This document shows, piece by piece, positions 17,452 to 28,500 of a stretch of DNA of 64,000 nucleotides (positions are counted from its first letter, which is position 1; each line of letters starts with the position of its first letter). The notes beneath the pieces were generated by a model. That model was not told where the DNA came from, searched no databases, and was given only the letters and a program-made list of their open reading frames with translations. The translations under genes and the position numbers were made by a program. Location: positions 930,001 through 994,000 of the forward strand of contig NZ_CP102292.1 in the NCBI RefSeq assembly GCF_025152405.1, given 5' to 3'. This DNA is from [Ruminococcus] lactaris ATCC 29176 (lineage in GTDB: Bacteria; Bacillota; Clostridia; Lachnospirales; Lachnospiraceae).

Positions 17452-18510
17452 TTGTATAGAAATCAGACAAAAGAGATTCGGATCGGTGATGTAGTGATCG
17501 GTGGGAATCACCCGGTTGCGATCCAGTCTATGACCAATACAAGGACCGAAGATGTAAAGGGTACTGTTGAGCAGATACATAGGCTGGAAAAAGCAGGATG
17601 TGAGATCATCCGGTGTACTGTTCCGACAAGGGAGGCAGCGGAAGCGTTAAAAGAGATCAAAAAGCAGATCCATATTCCGCTGGTTGCAGATATTCATTTT
17701 GATTACCGGCTTGCAATCGCAGCCATTGAGAACGGAGCCGACAAGATCCGGATCAATCCTGGAAATATCGGTACAAAAGAACGGGTTCAGGCGGTAGTTG
17801 ACAAGGCAAAAGAATACGGTGTGCCGATTCGTGTCGGGGTGAACAGCGGATCACTGGAGAAGCCGTTAATTGAGAAATATGGCGGAGTCACCGCAGAGGG
17901 AATTGTAGAGAGTGCTTTGGATAAAGTGCATATGATCGAGGAGATGGGGTATGACAATCTGGTGGTCAGTATCAAGTCTTCGGATGTTCTGATGTGCGTC
18001 AAAGCACATGAACTGATTGCGGAACAATGTCCTTATCCGCTTCATGTCGGAATTACAGAATCCGGTACCGTATATTCAGGGAATGTAAAATCTTCTGTCG
18101 GACTGGGAATTATCCTGTATGAAGGGATCGGAAATACGATCCGTGTGTCTCTGACAGGAGATCCGGTGGAGGAGATCCGTACAGCAAAGCTGATTCTTAA
18201 GACTCTGGGACTCAGGAAAGGCGGAATCGAAGTCGTTTCCTGTCCGACCTGTGGCAGAACCAGGATCAATCTGATTCACCTTGCAAATGAGGTGGAGAAA
18301 ATGGTTGCAGACATTCCACTGGATGATATCAAAGTTGCAGTTATGGGATGTGTGGTGAACGGTCCAGGAGAAGCGAAAGAGGCAGATATCGGTATTGCCG
18401 GTGGAATCGGCGAAGGACTGCTGATTAAAAAGGGACAGGTCATTAAAAAAGTAAAAGAAGAGGAACTTCTCGATACATTGCGACAGGAGTTGTTGAATTG
18501 GAACAGGTAA
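17452..18510 (+). CDS. ispG: 4-hydroxy-3-methylbut-2-enyl diphosphate synthase (flavodoxin-type)
   Basis: IspG/GcpE reductively opens methylerythritol cyclodiphosphate to HMBPP in the MEP isoprenoid pathway, using a [4Fe-4S] cluster. Seen: IGGNHPVAIQSMTNT, VADIHFDYRLA, KIRINPGNIG, and the cluster cysteines in SCPTCGRT and GCVVNGPGEAKEADIG. A TTG at 17452 with AAAGGA seven bases upstream is the preferred start. The ATG at 17443 in frame sits directly on that ribosome site. Its 3' end overlaps the polC start by 13 bp. ispF of the same pathway lies at 54224. Confidence 0.94.
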   Translation: MYRNQTKEIRIGDVVIGGNHPVAIQSMTNTRTEDVKGTVEQIHRLEKAGCEIIRCTVPTREAAEALKEIKKQIHIPLVADIHFDYRLAIAAIENGADKIRINPGNIGTKERVQAVVDKAKEYGVPIRVGVNSGSLEKPLIEKYGGVTAEGIVESALDKVHMIEEMGYDNLVVSIKSSDVLMCVKAHELIAEQCPYPLHVGITESGTVYSGNVKSSVGLGIILYEGIGNTIRVSLTGDPVEEIRTAKLILKTLGLRKGGIEVVSCPTCGRTRINLIHLANEVEKMVADIPLDDIKVAVMGCVVNGPGEAKEADIGIAGGIGEGLLIKKGQVIKKVKEEELLDTLRQELLNWNR

Positions 18511-21500
18511 AAAGTGAAAAAGTATTTTTTAATGTATTTCCGACGCTGAAAGTCGGGAACGAACTGCAGATGCTCTTTTCGGATGTAGAAGTTAAGAAGA
18601 TCACGACTAATTCAGGTCGTGATTTTCTGCATATACATATCCTTTGCAGGCATCTGATACAGAAGAAGCAGATCTGGCTGATGGAACAGCGGATCAAGGA
18701 ACAGTTATTTGGAAGAGCCGCAGTAAAGATCGAAATCGTGGAAGAGTTTCAACTGTCGGAGCTTTATACGCCACAGGCGATTCTGACGGAGTACAGGGAA
18801 AGTCTGATCGAAGAGCTGCGGCAGACCAGTGTACTTGCTGCAAATATGTTTGCAAGGGCAGATCTCCGGTTTGAAGAGGGAAATCTGATCCACCTGGAAC
18901 TGCTGGACACGATCGTATCAGAAGGACGGAAAGAAGAAATCGTCACACTGGTGGAACGGGTTCTGCGGGAACGGTTCCGCATAGATGCAAAATTACTGGT
19001 AGCTTATAAAGAGACGGATCAGGAAGGCACAAGAGAGTACGATGAGCAGCGGATTCAGCAGGAAATCAATGCGATCTTTGAACGTCGTGCAAGGCAGCGT
19101 GGTGAAGAACCTGAGAGGGCAGCGGAAAATCAGGAAATAGGATCAGATACAAAGAAGAGGCAGGCCGAACCGGGTGAAAAGGCAGCAGGTGGAAAAGAAA
19201 AAGCTGCTGCAGGAAAGGAACCATCAGGCAGGAGAAAAGAATTTCAGAAGAAGGAATTTAAAAAGAAAGATTATGTACGCCCACTGAAGCTGGGAGATGA
19301 TCCGAACCTCATCTATGGCAGGAATTTTGAAGATGAGCCGATCCGCTTGGATCAGGTCGTGGAAGAAATGGGAGAAATTACCTTTCATGGTAAGATCATC
19401 AGTCTGGATACCCGTGAGATCAAGAATGAACGGACGATCATCATTTTTGCGGTCAGTGATTTTACAGATACGATCAGCGTGAAAATGTTCATTAAAAATG
19501 AGCAACTGGCAGAGATTCTCGGAAGTCTGAAAAAAGGCGGTTTTGTCAAGATCAAAGGAGTCACTACCATTGATAAGTTTGACGGGGAACTGACGATCGG
19601 ATCTGTCACCGGAATAAAAAAAATCGGTGATTTCACGGTCAAACGAGAGGATCTGAACCCGTTAAAGAGAGTGGAACTCCACTGCCATACCAAAATGAGT
19701 GATATGGATGGTGTTTCAGAAGTAAAAGATATCGTAAAGAGGGCTCATGACTGGGGACACCCTGCTATTGCGATCACGGATCACGGGGTAGCACAGGCAT
19801 TCCCGGATGCCAACCACTATATTGAGACACTGGACAAGGACGATCCGTTTAAGGTACTTTACGGGGTGGAAGGCTATGTAGTAGATGACCTGACCAAGAT
19901 CGCGGTTCATGCAGGAACGCAGACGCTGGATGACACGTATATTGTGTTCGACATTGAGACGACCGGTTTTAGTGCCATCCGGGATAAGATCATTGAGATC
20001 GGGGCAGTGAAAGTTGTAAACGGAGAGATCGTGGACCGGTTCAGTACGTTTGTCAATCCGCAGCGTCCGATCCCGTTTGAGATCACGAATCTGACCAGTA
20101 TTACGGATGAAATGGTACTGGAAGCGGATCCGATTGAGAATGTACTTCCACAGTTCCTGGAATTTGTCGGGGATGGAGTCCTGGTTGCCCATAATGCTTC
20201 GTTCGATGTGGGATTTATTGAACAGAACTGCCGGTATCAGGAGATAGAATACAGATTTACTTATGTGGATACGGTGGCAATGGCGAGAGTTCTTTTGCCG
20301 ACGCTGTCAAAATATAAGCTGAACCTGGTGGCGAAGACACTGGGGATTTCCCTGGAAAACCATCACCGTGCGGTAGATGATGCAGGGGCGACAGCGGAGA
20401 TTTTTGTGAAATTTGTAGAGATGCTGAAGAAGGATCATATTACAGATCTTAAGGGCATCAACCGGTTTGGAGAGCGGAATGTGAATGCGATCCGCAAAAT
20501 GGCAACGCATCATATCATCATTCTTGCGAAAAATGACATCGGAAGATACAATCTGTACCAGCTTATTTCAGAATCTCATATGACCTATTATGGAAGACGG
20601 CCGAGAATCCCGAAAAGTCTGCTCAATGAGCATCGGGAGGGGCTGGTCATCGGAAGTGCATGTGAAGCGGGTGAGCTGTATAAGGCAATCCTGGAAGAAA
20701 GGCCGGCAGAAACCATTGCGGAACTTGCGGACTTTTATGATTATTATGAGATCCAGCCGATCGGTAATAACCGGTTTATGATCGGGAGCAGCAAGGTGAA
20801 AAATGTCAATTCAGAGGAGGATCTGCAGGAGATCAACCGGAAGATCGTAGAACTGGGTGAGCAGTTCAAAAAGCCGGTCGTGGCAACGTGTGATGTGCAT
20901 TTCCTTGACCCGGAAGATGAAGTCTACCGAAGGATCATCATGGCGGGAAAAGGATTTGATGATGCGGATACCCAGCCACCGCTGTTCCTGCGGACAACCG
21001 ATGAGATGCTGGAAGAATTTGCCTATCTTGGATCTGCAAAGGCAAGAGAAGTGGTCATTGACAACCCGCAGAAGATCGCAAAAATGATAGAAAAGATCTC
21101 GCCGGTCAATCCGAACAAATGCCCGCCGGTCATTCAGGATTCGGATCAGGAACTGAGAGATATCTGTTACAGGAAAGCTCATGAGATGTACGGGGAAGAC
21201 CTGCCGGTACAGGTTTCTTCCAGACTGGAAAAGGAATTAAATTCCATTATTTCCAACGGATATGCCGTTATGTATATCATTGCACAGAAACTGGTATGGA
21301 AGTCCAATGCGGACGGATACCTGGTTGGTTCACGTGGATCAGTAGGATCTTCGTTTGTAGCAACGATGTCAGGAATTACGGAGGTAAATCCACTCAGTCC
21401 ACATTATTATTGTGAAAAATGTCATTACAGTGATTTCGATTCCGAGGAAGTACGTGCTTTTGCAGGAGGCTGTGGATATGATATGCCTGACCGTATGTGT

Positions 21501-23051
21501 CCGAAGTGCGGAGCGAAGCTGATCAAGGCGGGATTTGACATCCCATTCGAGACATTCCTTGGATTTAAGGGGGATAAAGAGCCGGATATCGACCTGAACT
21601 TTTCAGGAGATTATCAGGCAAAAGCTCATAAATATACAGAAGTATTGTTTGGTGAGGGACATACGTTCAAAGCCGGAACGATCGGAACACTGGCGGACAA
21701 GACTGCCTACGGATTTGTGAAAAATTATTATGAAGAGCGTGGACAGAGGAAAAGAAGATGTGAGATTGAGCGTGTGACGGAAGGGTGTACCGGAATCCGC
21801 AGAAGTACCGGGCAGCATCCGGGAGGAATCGTTGTACTTCCGCATGGTCACAGTATCAATGAGTTTACACCGGTGCAGCATCCTGCCAATGATATGGAGT
21901 GCGGGATCACTACGACCCATTTTGATTATCATTCCATTGACCATAACCTTTTAAAGCTCGATATTCTCGGACATGATGATCCGACCATGATCCGAACGCT
22001 GGAAGATTATATCACCTCGGATGCCATGCCGAATGAGTACAATGCAGAGCATCCGTTCATTGCGACAGAGATCCCCCTGGACGATAAGCGGGTGATCGAG
22101 CTGTTCCACGGAACAGAAGTACTGGGAATTAAACCGGAGGATATCGACGGATGTAAGATCGGAAGTCTGGGAATCCCGGAGTTTGGTACAGATTTCGTTA
22201 TCCAGATGGTGCAGGATACCAAGCCTCAGACCCTGTCAGACCTGATCCGTATTTCCGGTCTGTCCCACGGGACAAATGTATGGCTTGGAAATGCACAGGA
22301 GCTTGTCAAATCAGGGACGGCAACGATTTCTACCGCAATCTGTACCCGTGATGATATCATGATCTACCTGATTAATCAGGGCGTGGAAAGTGCTCTCGCA
22401 TTTACGATCATGGAAAGTGTGCGAAAGGGAAAAGGACTGAAACCGGAATGGGAAGAGGCGATGAAGGCACAGAATGTGCCGGACTGGTATATCTGGTCGT
22501 GCAAAAAGATCAGTTATATGTTCCCGAAAGCTCATGCCGCAGCTTATGTTATGATGGCATACCGGATTGCATACTGCAAGATCAATTATCCGCTGGCATA
22601 TTATGCAGCTTACTTCAGTATCCGTGCGGACGCATTCTCTTATGAGATCATGTGTCAGGGGAGAGAGAAGCTGGATTATTATATGAAAGATTATAAGCGA
22701 CGCAGTGATACCCTGACGAAAAAAGAGCAGGATACGATGAAAGATATGAAGATCGTGCAGGAGATGTATGCCCGTGGGTTTGAGTTTGTTCCGGTGGATC
22801 TTTATAAGGCGAAAGCAAAAATGTTTCAGATCGTGGACGGAAAACTGATGCCGTCCTTTGCAAGCATTGAAGGCATGGGAGATAAAGCTGCGGAGGCAGT
22901 CGAAGAGGCGGGAAAGGACGGGCCGTATCTGTCACTGGATGATTTCCGGCAGCGGACAAAAGTCAGCAAGACAGTGATCGATCTGATGTCGGAGCTGGGA
23001 CTGTTTGGAAATCTGCCGAAGAGCAATCAGTTATCGTTGTTTGATTTTTAA
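18498..23051 (+). CDS. polC: DNA polymerase III alpha subunit, PolC type
   Basis: The main replicative polymerase of low-GC Gram-positives, with built-in proofreading. Its 1517 residues show: N-terminal domain, a lysine-rich linker (about 215-260), an OB-fold region, a PHP domain opening VELHCHTKMSDMDG (about 395), a DnaQ-type exonuclease inserted in the PHP domain (VFDIETTGF near 484, HNASFDVGF, HRAVDDAGAT near 622), the polymerase core with GSRGSVGSSF and the catalytic PDIDLNFSGDYQ (about 1030), and a four-cysteine zinc site (CEKCHY to CPKCGAK, about 971-1008). TTG start after AGGAG, overlapping ispG by 13 bp. Confidence 0.97.
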   Translation: MEQVKSEKVFFNVFPTLKVGNELQMLFSDVEVKKITTNSGRDFLHIHILCRHLIQKKQIWLMEQRIKEQLFGRAAVKIEIVEEFQLSELYTPQAILTEYRESLIEELRQTSVLAANMFARADLRFEEGNLIHLELLDTIVSEGRKEEIVTLVERVLRERFRIDAKLLVAYKETDQEGTREYDEQRIQQEINAIFERRARQRGEEPERAAENQEIGSDTKKRQAEPGEKAAGGKEKAAAGKEPSGRRKEFQKKEFKKKDYVRPLKLGDDPNLIYGRNFEDEPIRLDQVVEEMGEITFHGKIISLDTREIKNERTIIIFAVSDFTDTISVKMFIKNEQLAEILGSLKKGGFVKIKGVTTIDKFDGELTIGSVTGIKKIGDFTVKREDLNPLKRVELHCHTKMSDMDGVSEVKDIVKRAHDWGHPAIAITDHGVAQAFPDANHYIETLDKDDPFKVLYGVEGYVVDDLTKIAVHAGTQTLDDTYIVFDIETTGFSAIRDKIIEIGAVKVVNGEIVDRFSTFVNPQRPIPFEITNLTSITDEMVLEADPIENVLPQFLEFVGDGVLVAHNASFDVGFIEQNCRYQEIEYRFTYVDTVAMARVLLPTLSKYKLNLVAKTLGISLENHHRAVDDAGATAEIFVKFVEMLKKDHITDLKGINRFGERNVNAIRKMATHHIIILAKNDIGRYNLYQLISESHMTYYGRRPRIPKSLLNEHREGLVIGSACEAGELYKAILEERPAETIAELADFYDYYEIQPIGNNRFMIGSSKVKNVNSEEDLQEINRKIVELGEQFKKPVVATCDVHFLDPEDEVYRRIIMAGKGFDDADTQPPLFLRTTDEMLEEFAYLGSAKAREVVIDNPQKIAKMIEKISPVNPNKCPPVIQDSDQELRDICYRKAHEMYGEDLPVQVSSRLEKELNSIISNGYAVMYIIAQKLVWKSNADGYLVGSRGSVGSSFVATMSGITEVNPLSPHYYCEKCHYSDFDSEEVRAFAGGCGYDMPDRMCPKCGAKLIKAGFDIPFETFLGFKGDKEPDIDLNFSGDYQAKAHKYTEVLFGEGHTFKAGTIGTLADKTAYGFVKNYYEERGQRKRRCEIERVTEGCTGIRRSTGQHPGGIVVLPHGHSINEFTPVQHPANDMECGITTTHFDYHSIDHNLLKLDILGHDDPTMIRTLEDYITSDAMPNEYNAEHPFIATEIPLDDKRVIELFHGTEVLGIKPEDIDGCKIGSLGIPEFGTDFVIQMVQDTKPQTLSDLIRISGLSHGTNVWLGNAQELVKSGTATISTAICTRDDIMIYLINQGVESALAFTIMESVRKGKGLKPEWEEAMKAQNVPDWYIWSCKKISYMFPKAHAAAYVMMAYRIAYCKINYPLAYYAAYFSIRADAFSYEIMCQGREKLDYYMKDYKRRSDTLTKKEQDTMKDMKIVQEMYARGFEFVPVDLYKAKAKMFQIVDGKLMPSFASIEGMGDKAAEAVEEAGKDGPYLSLDDFRQRTKVSKTVIDLMSELGLFGNLPKSNQLSLFDF

Positions 23052-23069
23052 AGGGTGCTGTGCTATAAT
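23041..23069 (+). promoter_or_regulatory. Probable glyA promoter
   Basis: TTGATT (23041-23046), 17-bp spacer, perfect TATAAT (23064-23069). The -35 lies in the last codons of polC. The glyA start is 47 bp downstream. Confidence 0.7.
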
Positions 23070-23115
23070 GTGCATAACGCTTTTGCGGAGTAAAGTATAG
23101 TGGAGGAAATAGAGA

Positions 23116-24351
23116 ATGTACGATTTCGATGAAATTACGAAGACGGATCCTGAGATTGCAGATGCGATAAAAGCAGAGATGGAGAGACAGAACTCCCATA
23201 TTGAGCTGATCGCATCAGAGAACTGGGTAAGTAAAGCAGTTATGGCAGCGATGGGAAGTCCTTTGACGAATAAATATGCAGAGGGATATCCGGGAAAAAG
23301 ATATTATGGCGGATGTCAGTGCGTGGATGTTGTGGAAGATCTTGCAAGAGAGAGAGCAAAGAAGCTGTTCGGCTGTGAATATGTCAATGTTCAGCCACAT
23401 TCCGGTGCACAGGCAAATATGGCAGTTATGTTCGCCATGCTTGAGCCGGGAGACAAGATCATGGGAATGAATCTGGATCATGGCGGACACCTGACTCATG
23501 GTTCACCGGTTAATATGTCAGGAAAGTATTTTGATGTGGCACATTATGGTGTCAATGAAGATGGTGTGATTGATTATGATGAGGTACTGCGGATTGCAAA
23601 AGAGCATCAGCCGAAGCTGATCGTAGCGGGAGCAAGTGCTTATGCAAGAACGATCGATTTCAAGCGTTTCCGTGAGATCGCTGATGAGGTGGGAGCATAC
23701 CTGATGGTAGATATCGCACATATCGCAGGACTGGTAGCAACAGGACTTCATCCAAGTCCGATCCCGTATGCCCACGTAACGACGACGACAACGCATAAGA
23801 CACTTCGTGGTCCAAGAGGCGGAATGATTATGTGCAGTGAGGAGATGAACAAAAAGTTCAACTTCAATAAGGCTGTATTCCCAGGCATCCAGGGTGGTCC
23901 GCTGATGCATGTGATCGCAGGAAAGGCAGTATGCTTCAAAGAAGCACTTCAGCCGGAATATAAGACTTATATGGAGCAGGTTGTCAGGAATGCAAAGGCT
24001 CTTTGCAATGGCTTAAAGAGCAGAGGAGTTAAGATCGTATCAGGTGATACAGATAACCATCTGATGCTGGTAGATCTGTCCGGTACAGATATCAGCGGAA
24101 AAGAGCTGGAGAAGCGTCTGGATGATGCTCATGTGACAGCCAATAAGAATACAATCCCGAATGATCCACGTTCTCCGTTTGTGACAAGTGGTGTGAGACT
24201 GGGAACTCCGGCTGTTACGACCCGTGGCATGAAGGAAGAGGATATGGATAAGATCGCAGAGATCATCGCTATGGTGATCGAGAGCGAAGATAATGTAGAA
24301 AAAGCGAAAGCCATGGTAGCTGAGCTTACAGCAAAATATCCGCTCTGTTAA
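23116..24351 (+). CDS. glyA: Serine hydroxymethyltransferase
   Basis: A PLP enzyme that converts serine and tetrahydrofolate to glycine and methylene-THF, the main source of one-carbon units. The 411 residues carry [48 protein letters not shown] and the PLP lysine motif [14 protein letters not shown]. Length is standard. It has its own promoter overlapping the end of polC, and is followed 59 bp later by sbcD, with no terminator visible between them. Confidence 0.97.
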   Translation: MYDFDEITKTDPEIADAIKAEMERQNSHIELIASENWVSKAVMAAMGSPLTNKYAEGYPGKRYYGGCQCVDVVEDLARERAKKLFGCEYVNVQPHSGAQANMAVMFAMLEPGDKIMGMNLDHGGHLTHGSPVNMSGKYFDVAHYGVNEDGVIDYDEVLRIAKEHQPKLIVAGASAYARTIDFKRFREIADEVGAYLMVDIAHIAGLVATGLHPSPIPYAHVTTTTTHKTLRGPRGGMIMCSEEMNKKFNFNKAVFPGIQGGPLMHVIAGKAVCFKEALQPEYKTYMEQVVRNAKALCNGLKSRGVKIVSGDTDNHLMLVDLSGTDISGKELEKRLDDAHVTANKNTIPNDPRSPFVTSGVRLGTPAVTTRGMKEEDMDKIAEIIAMVIESEDNVEKAKAMVAELTAKYPLC

Positions 24352-24410
24352 GAAGACAGAATCTGTTAAGAACAAATAAAAGAGAATAAAAAGAATACGG
24401 AGGTAGCAGT

Positions 24411-25547
24411 TTGAAGCTGATTCATTTATCCGATCTGCATATTGGAAAAAGAGTGAACGAGTTTTCCATGCTGGAAGATCAGAGATATATTTTAGATCAG
24501 ATTACCTCCATCATAGAGAAGGAAGCACCGGATGCAGTATTGATCTGCGGTGACATTTATGATAAACCCGTTCCGCCCTCAGATGCAGTGAGGGTTCTGG
24601 ACGGGTTTTTGACTTCTCTGGCACAGAAAAAAGTGCCGGTTTTTCTGATCAGTGGAAATCATGATTCGGCAGAAAGACTGGCATTTGGTTCGCAGCTAAT
24701 GATGGAAAGCCAGGTAATCTTTTCACCGGTCTATGATGGAGAACCGGTGAAATATTGTATGAAAGATGAATATGGGGAAGTGTGGATCCATCTTCTTCCA
24801 TTTTTGAAGCCGGCAGTGGTACGTCATGTATTTCCTGAGGAAGAGATTACTTCTTATCAGGATGCGGTTTCCTGTGCGGTGAAGCATATGCAGATTGATC
24901 CGACAAAGAGAAACGTGCTTCTTGCACATCAGTTTGTAACCGGTGCGGCAAGATGCGATTCTGAAGAAGTTTCGGTCGGAGGTGTAGATCAGATCGCAGC
25001 AGAGACATTTCAGGAGTTTGACTATACAGCACTGGGACATATCCACAGTCCGCAGAATTTTAAAAATGGAAAAATGCGATATTGCGGAACACCACTGAAA
25101 TATTCTTTTTCCGAGTGTGGACAGAAAAAGTCAGTGACGGTTGTGGAACTGAAAGAAAAAGGAACAACCGAGATCCGGGAGATCGGTCTTTTACCGCTCC
25201 GGGATCTGAGGAGTATCAGGGGAAGTTATCTGGAAGTTTCATCCAGGGAATTTTATGAAGATACCAATACAGAAGATTATGTCAGGATGATTCTTACGGA
25301 TGAAGAGGATGTTGTCGATGGAATGCAGAAGTTGCGGACGATCTATCCAAACCTCATGCAATTAGAATATGATAATCAGAGGACAAGAGAAGCAAAAGAG
25401 ATCACAGAGGCACAGGTGGCAGAAGAGAAAAGTGAGCTGGAATACTTTGAAGAATTTTTTGAACTTCAGAATAACCATCCCATGTTACAGGAACAGAGAG
25501 AGTTTGTCAGTGGACTGATCGGGAAACTGAAGGAGAATGAACTATGA
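24411..25547 (+). CDS. sbcD: Exonuclease SbcCD subunit D
   Basis: The Mre11-type nuclease subunit that, with SbcC, cleaves DNA hairpins and processes broken ends. The phosphodiesterase motifs are all present: LSDLHIGK, CGDIYDKPVPPSDA, ISGNHDSAERL, and the late histidines in ALGHIHSPQ. The 378 residues are standard. A TTG start at 24411 follows GGAGG. The gene ends 13 bp before the sbcC start codon at 25561, the usual order for this pair. Confidence 0.95.
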   Translation: MKLIHLSDLHIGKRVNEFSMLEDQRYILDQITSIIEKEAPDAVLICGDIYDKPVPPSDAVRVLDGFLTSLAQKKVPVFLISGNHDSAERLAFGSQLMMESQVIFSPVYDGEPVKYCMKDEYGEVWIHLLPFLKPAVVRHVFPEEEITSYQDAVSCAVKHMQIDPTKRNVLLAHQFVTGAARCDSEEVSVGGVDQIAAETFQEFDYTALGHIHSPQNFKNGKMRYCGTPLKYSFSECGQKKSVTVVELKEKGTTEIREIGLLPLRDLRSIRGSYLEVSSREFYEDTNTEDYVRMILTDEEDVVDGMQKLRTIYPNLMQLEYDNQRTREAKEITEAQVAEEKSELEYFEEFFELQNNHPMLQEQREFVSGLIGKLKENEL

Positions 25548-25560
25548 AAGGAGAGATCAG

Positions 25561-28500
25561 ATGAAACCTGAGAAACTGGTCATCAGTGCATTTGGACCAT
25601 ATGCAGGCAGGACAGAGATTGATTTTACAAAGCTCGGGGGACAGGGAATCTATCTGATCACCGGGGATACAGGGGCAGGAAAAACGACAATTTTTGATGC
25701 GATCACCTTTGCCCTGTACGGGGAGGCAAGTGGTCAGGTCAGAGATTCAGCCATGTTCCGCAGTAAGTATGCTGCGGAAGAGATAGAAACGTATGTGGAG
25801 TTTCTTTTCTCGTGGCGTGGAAAATCTTATCAGGTGATACGAAATCCTGAATATCTGGCACGAAAAAAGAGGGGAACGGGTTATACAGTAAGAAAATCCG
25901 ATGCCACGCTAGTGTACCCGGATGAACGCCTGCCGGTAACGAAAGCGAAAGAAGTCACCAGGGCAGTCACGGAACTTCTGGGACTGGATTACAGGCAGTT
26001 CACGCAGATCGCCATGATCGCACAGGGAGATTTCCAGAAGCTTCTGCTGGCAGGAACAGCACAGCGTGGAGAGATCTTCCGGCAGTTGTTCCATACAGAA
26101 TTATATCAGAGCCTTCAGTTGAAGCTGAAAGATGCGGTGAAAATGCAATGGAAGCAGTATGATGAGCTGAGAAGAAGTATCAGCCAGTATCTGAACGGAA
26201 TCCGTTACGGACAGGAGGCAGAAGAACTCACAGAGAAACTGGAAGAGATGAAAAAGTCCGGGTTTGATGGAAGAGTTGTGGAAGGACTGGAGCTGTTACT
26301 GGAACTGACGGAGAGAGAAAAAGAATTTCTGATGCAGCTTGAACAGAAAGAAAAAGTGCTGGAAGAAAGCATTTCAGAGTCAGAAAAGAGACTACAGAAA
26401 TGTATGCAGAAGCAGGAACTGGAGTCTTCTCTGCGATTGCAGGAAGAGCAGAGAGAACCGCTCCTGCAGGCAGCCGGGAAAGCGGAAGAAGAGCGGAAAA
26501 AGAATCCGGAACTGCAAAGGAAGGCGGAAGAGCTGGAAGGAGAAATCCGTAAAATCCGGGAACGGATGGAAAGAATCCTGAGGATTGAAACGCTGGGGCA
26601 GAAAGCGGAAAAGCTGGGAGAAGAACTGGAAAAAGTGCAGAAAAAGTGTCAGGAGCATACTGCACAAAAAGAGCAGCTTCAAAGAGAACTGGATCGTTTT
26701 GGAGCTTTGGAGGCAGTGAGAGAGAAATATTGCGGACAGCTTGCAAATCTGCAGGAACAGGCAGACCGGCTGGAATCTGCAAAAGATGCATATGGCACGA
26801 GGATGAAAAAAGAAGCTGCACTGACAGAAAAAATGAGGCAGTTGCAGGAAGAACTGGATAACCGGAAGGAAATGCTCAAAAAAATGGGAGAGGAGATAGA
26901 AAAATCCGGGGATGCCGGGGAGATCCGTCTGAGTCTGTATCAGAAAAAGAATAATCTGACTGTACAGTTGAACCAGGCAGAACGGCTGATCGAGGCGAAA
27001 GAAGAACAAAGCTCGTTGCAGAAAAAGCTGGAATTTACAACCGGACGTTATTTGAAAGCAAGAGAAAACTATCTTCCGGTAAAAGAAGCATACGAAAGAG
27101 AGTTCCGTCTGTTCCTGGATACGCAGGCAGGAATTCTTGCAGAAGGGCTGAAAGAAGGAATGGCATGTCCGGTCTGTGGTTCAGTTCATCATCCGGTTCT
27201 TGCAGAAAAATGTAGCGAGGAAATTTCCAAAGAAAGCGTAGATCAGAAGAAGGCGGCAGCGGATGAGGCAGAAAAAAATGTCAGAAATTACAGTGCAATG
27301 GCAGGCAGCCTGAAAGAACAACTGGAGCGACTGAAGAAAAAAGCAGAGCAGATGGAAAAAGATGCAGGCTATCATTTGGAAGATGCAGAGTGGGTAAAAG
27401 AACGGCTGCAGAAAGAAATCAGAACCTGTGGAGAGGAACTGAAAAAAGCAGAGGAGACACTTGTTCAGAGAGAGAAGCTTGTAAAGGCAGAAGAACAGAA
27501 AAAAGCAGAACAGCTTCAGGTGGAGCAGTTACTTCATGAGCAGGAAAAAAAGATGGCAGAAGCCCAGGCACAAAAGAGCAGTGCAAGAGAAATTCTCTGT
27601 CAGATTCTCGGGAAAATGGAGAAAGATGAAAAGAGAAAATCTGACTCTCTGAAAGATAGTGAAGTTCAGGAACTGACTGTATCGGCAATGAAACGGTTAA
27701 AATCCTGCACCGGAGAAATCTCAGAAAAAAAATCTGCTGTAGAACAGGAAATCCAAAGACGGGAGGAGCTGAAAAAAGAAGAAGGGCGACTCCGGGCAAT
27801 CGTGGAGCAGGAGAAAGAAAAGACTGTGCAGCTTCAGGCAGAGAAAAAATCTGTAGAAGAACGGATCAAAGAAGAGCAGGAAAAGAATGGGGCTGAGAGT
27901 GAAAGAGAGGAAATCTTAAAGGAGCAGATCCTACAGAAGCAGGAAGAACAGAAAAAGCTGAAAGCTCTACAGCAGAAAAACCAGCAGGAATATGAGCAGA
28001 TTCTGCAGAAAAAAGCAGAAAATGAGGCCACGATTCAGACAATCCGGGTACAGCTTGAACAACTGGAAGATGTAAATGAAGAAGAAATCCTGAAAGAGAA
28101 AAGCCGGATGACAGAAGAAAAAAGCCAGATGGCAGAAGAAAAAAAAGAACTTTATGTCAGGTATTCAGGAAACCGGGAAATCTATGATAAAGTTAATGTA
28201 CAGAGAGATCTGCTGGAAGAAGTAGAAAAGAAGTATGTATGGATGAAGTCACTTGCCGATACGGCAGGCGGCAATCTGAATGGCAAGCAGAAAGTAGAAC
28301 TGGAGACCTATATTCAGATGGCATATTTTGACCGGATTTTACGACGTGCAAATCTGCGTTTCATGACAATGAGCAGTGGACAGTATGAGTTAAAAAGACA
28401 GAAAGCACCGGAAGATAAAAAAGGAAAATCCGGTCTGGAATTAAATGTGATCGATCACTACAACGGCAGTGAGCGGAGTGTTAAAACCCTGTCCGGTGGA

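Noticed and set aside
26228-27009. Long minus-strand frames opposite sbcC
   Set aside because: Low-complexity Leu/Phe-rich translations of the coiled-coil region on the opposite strand; no start signals or homology.
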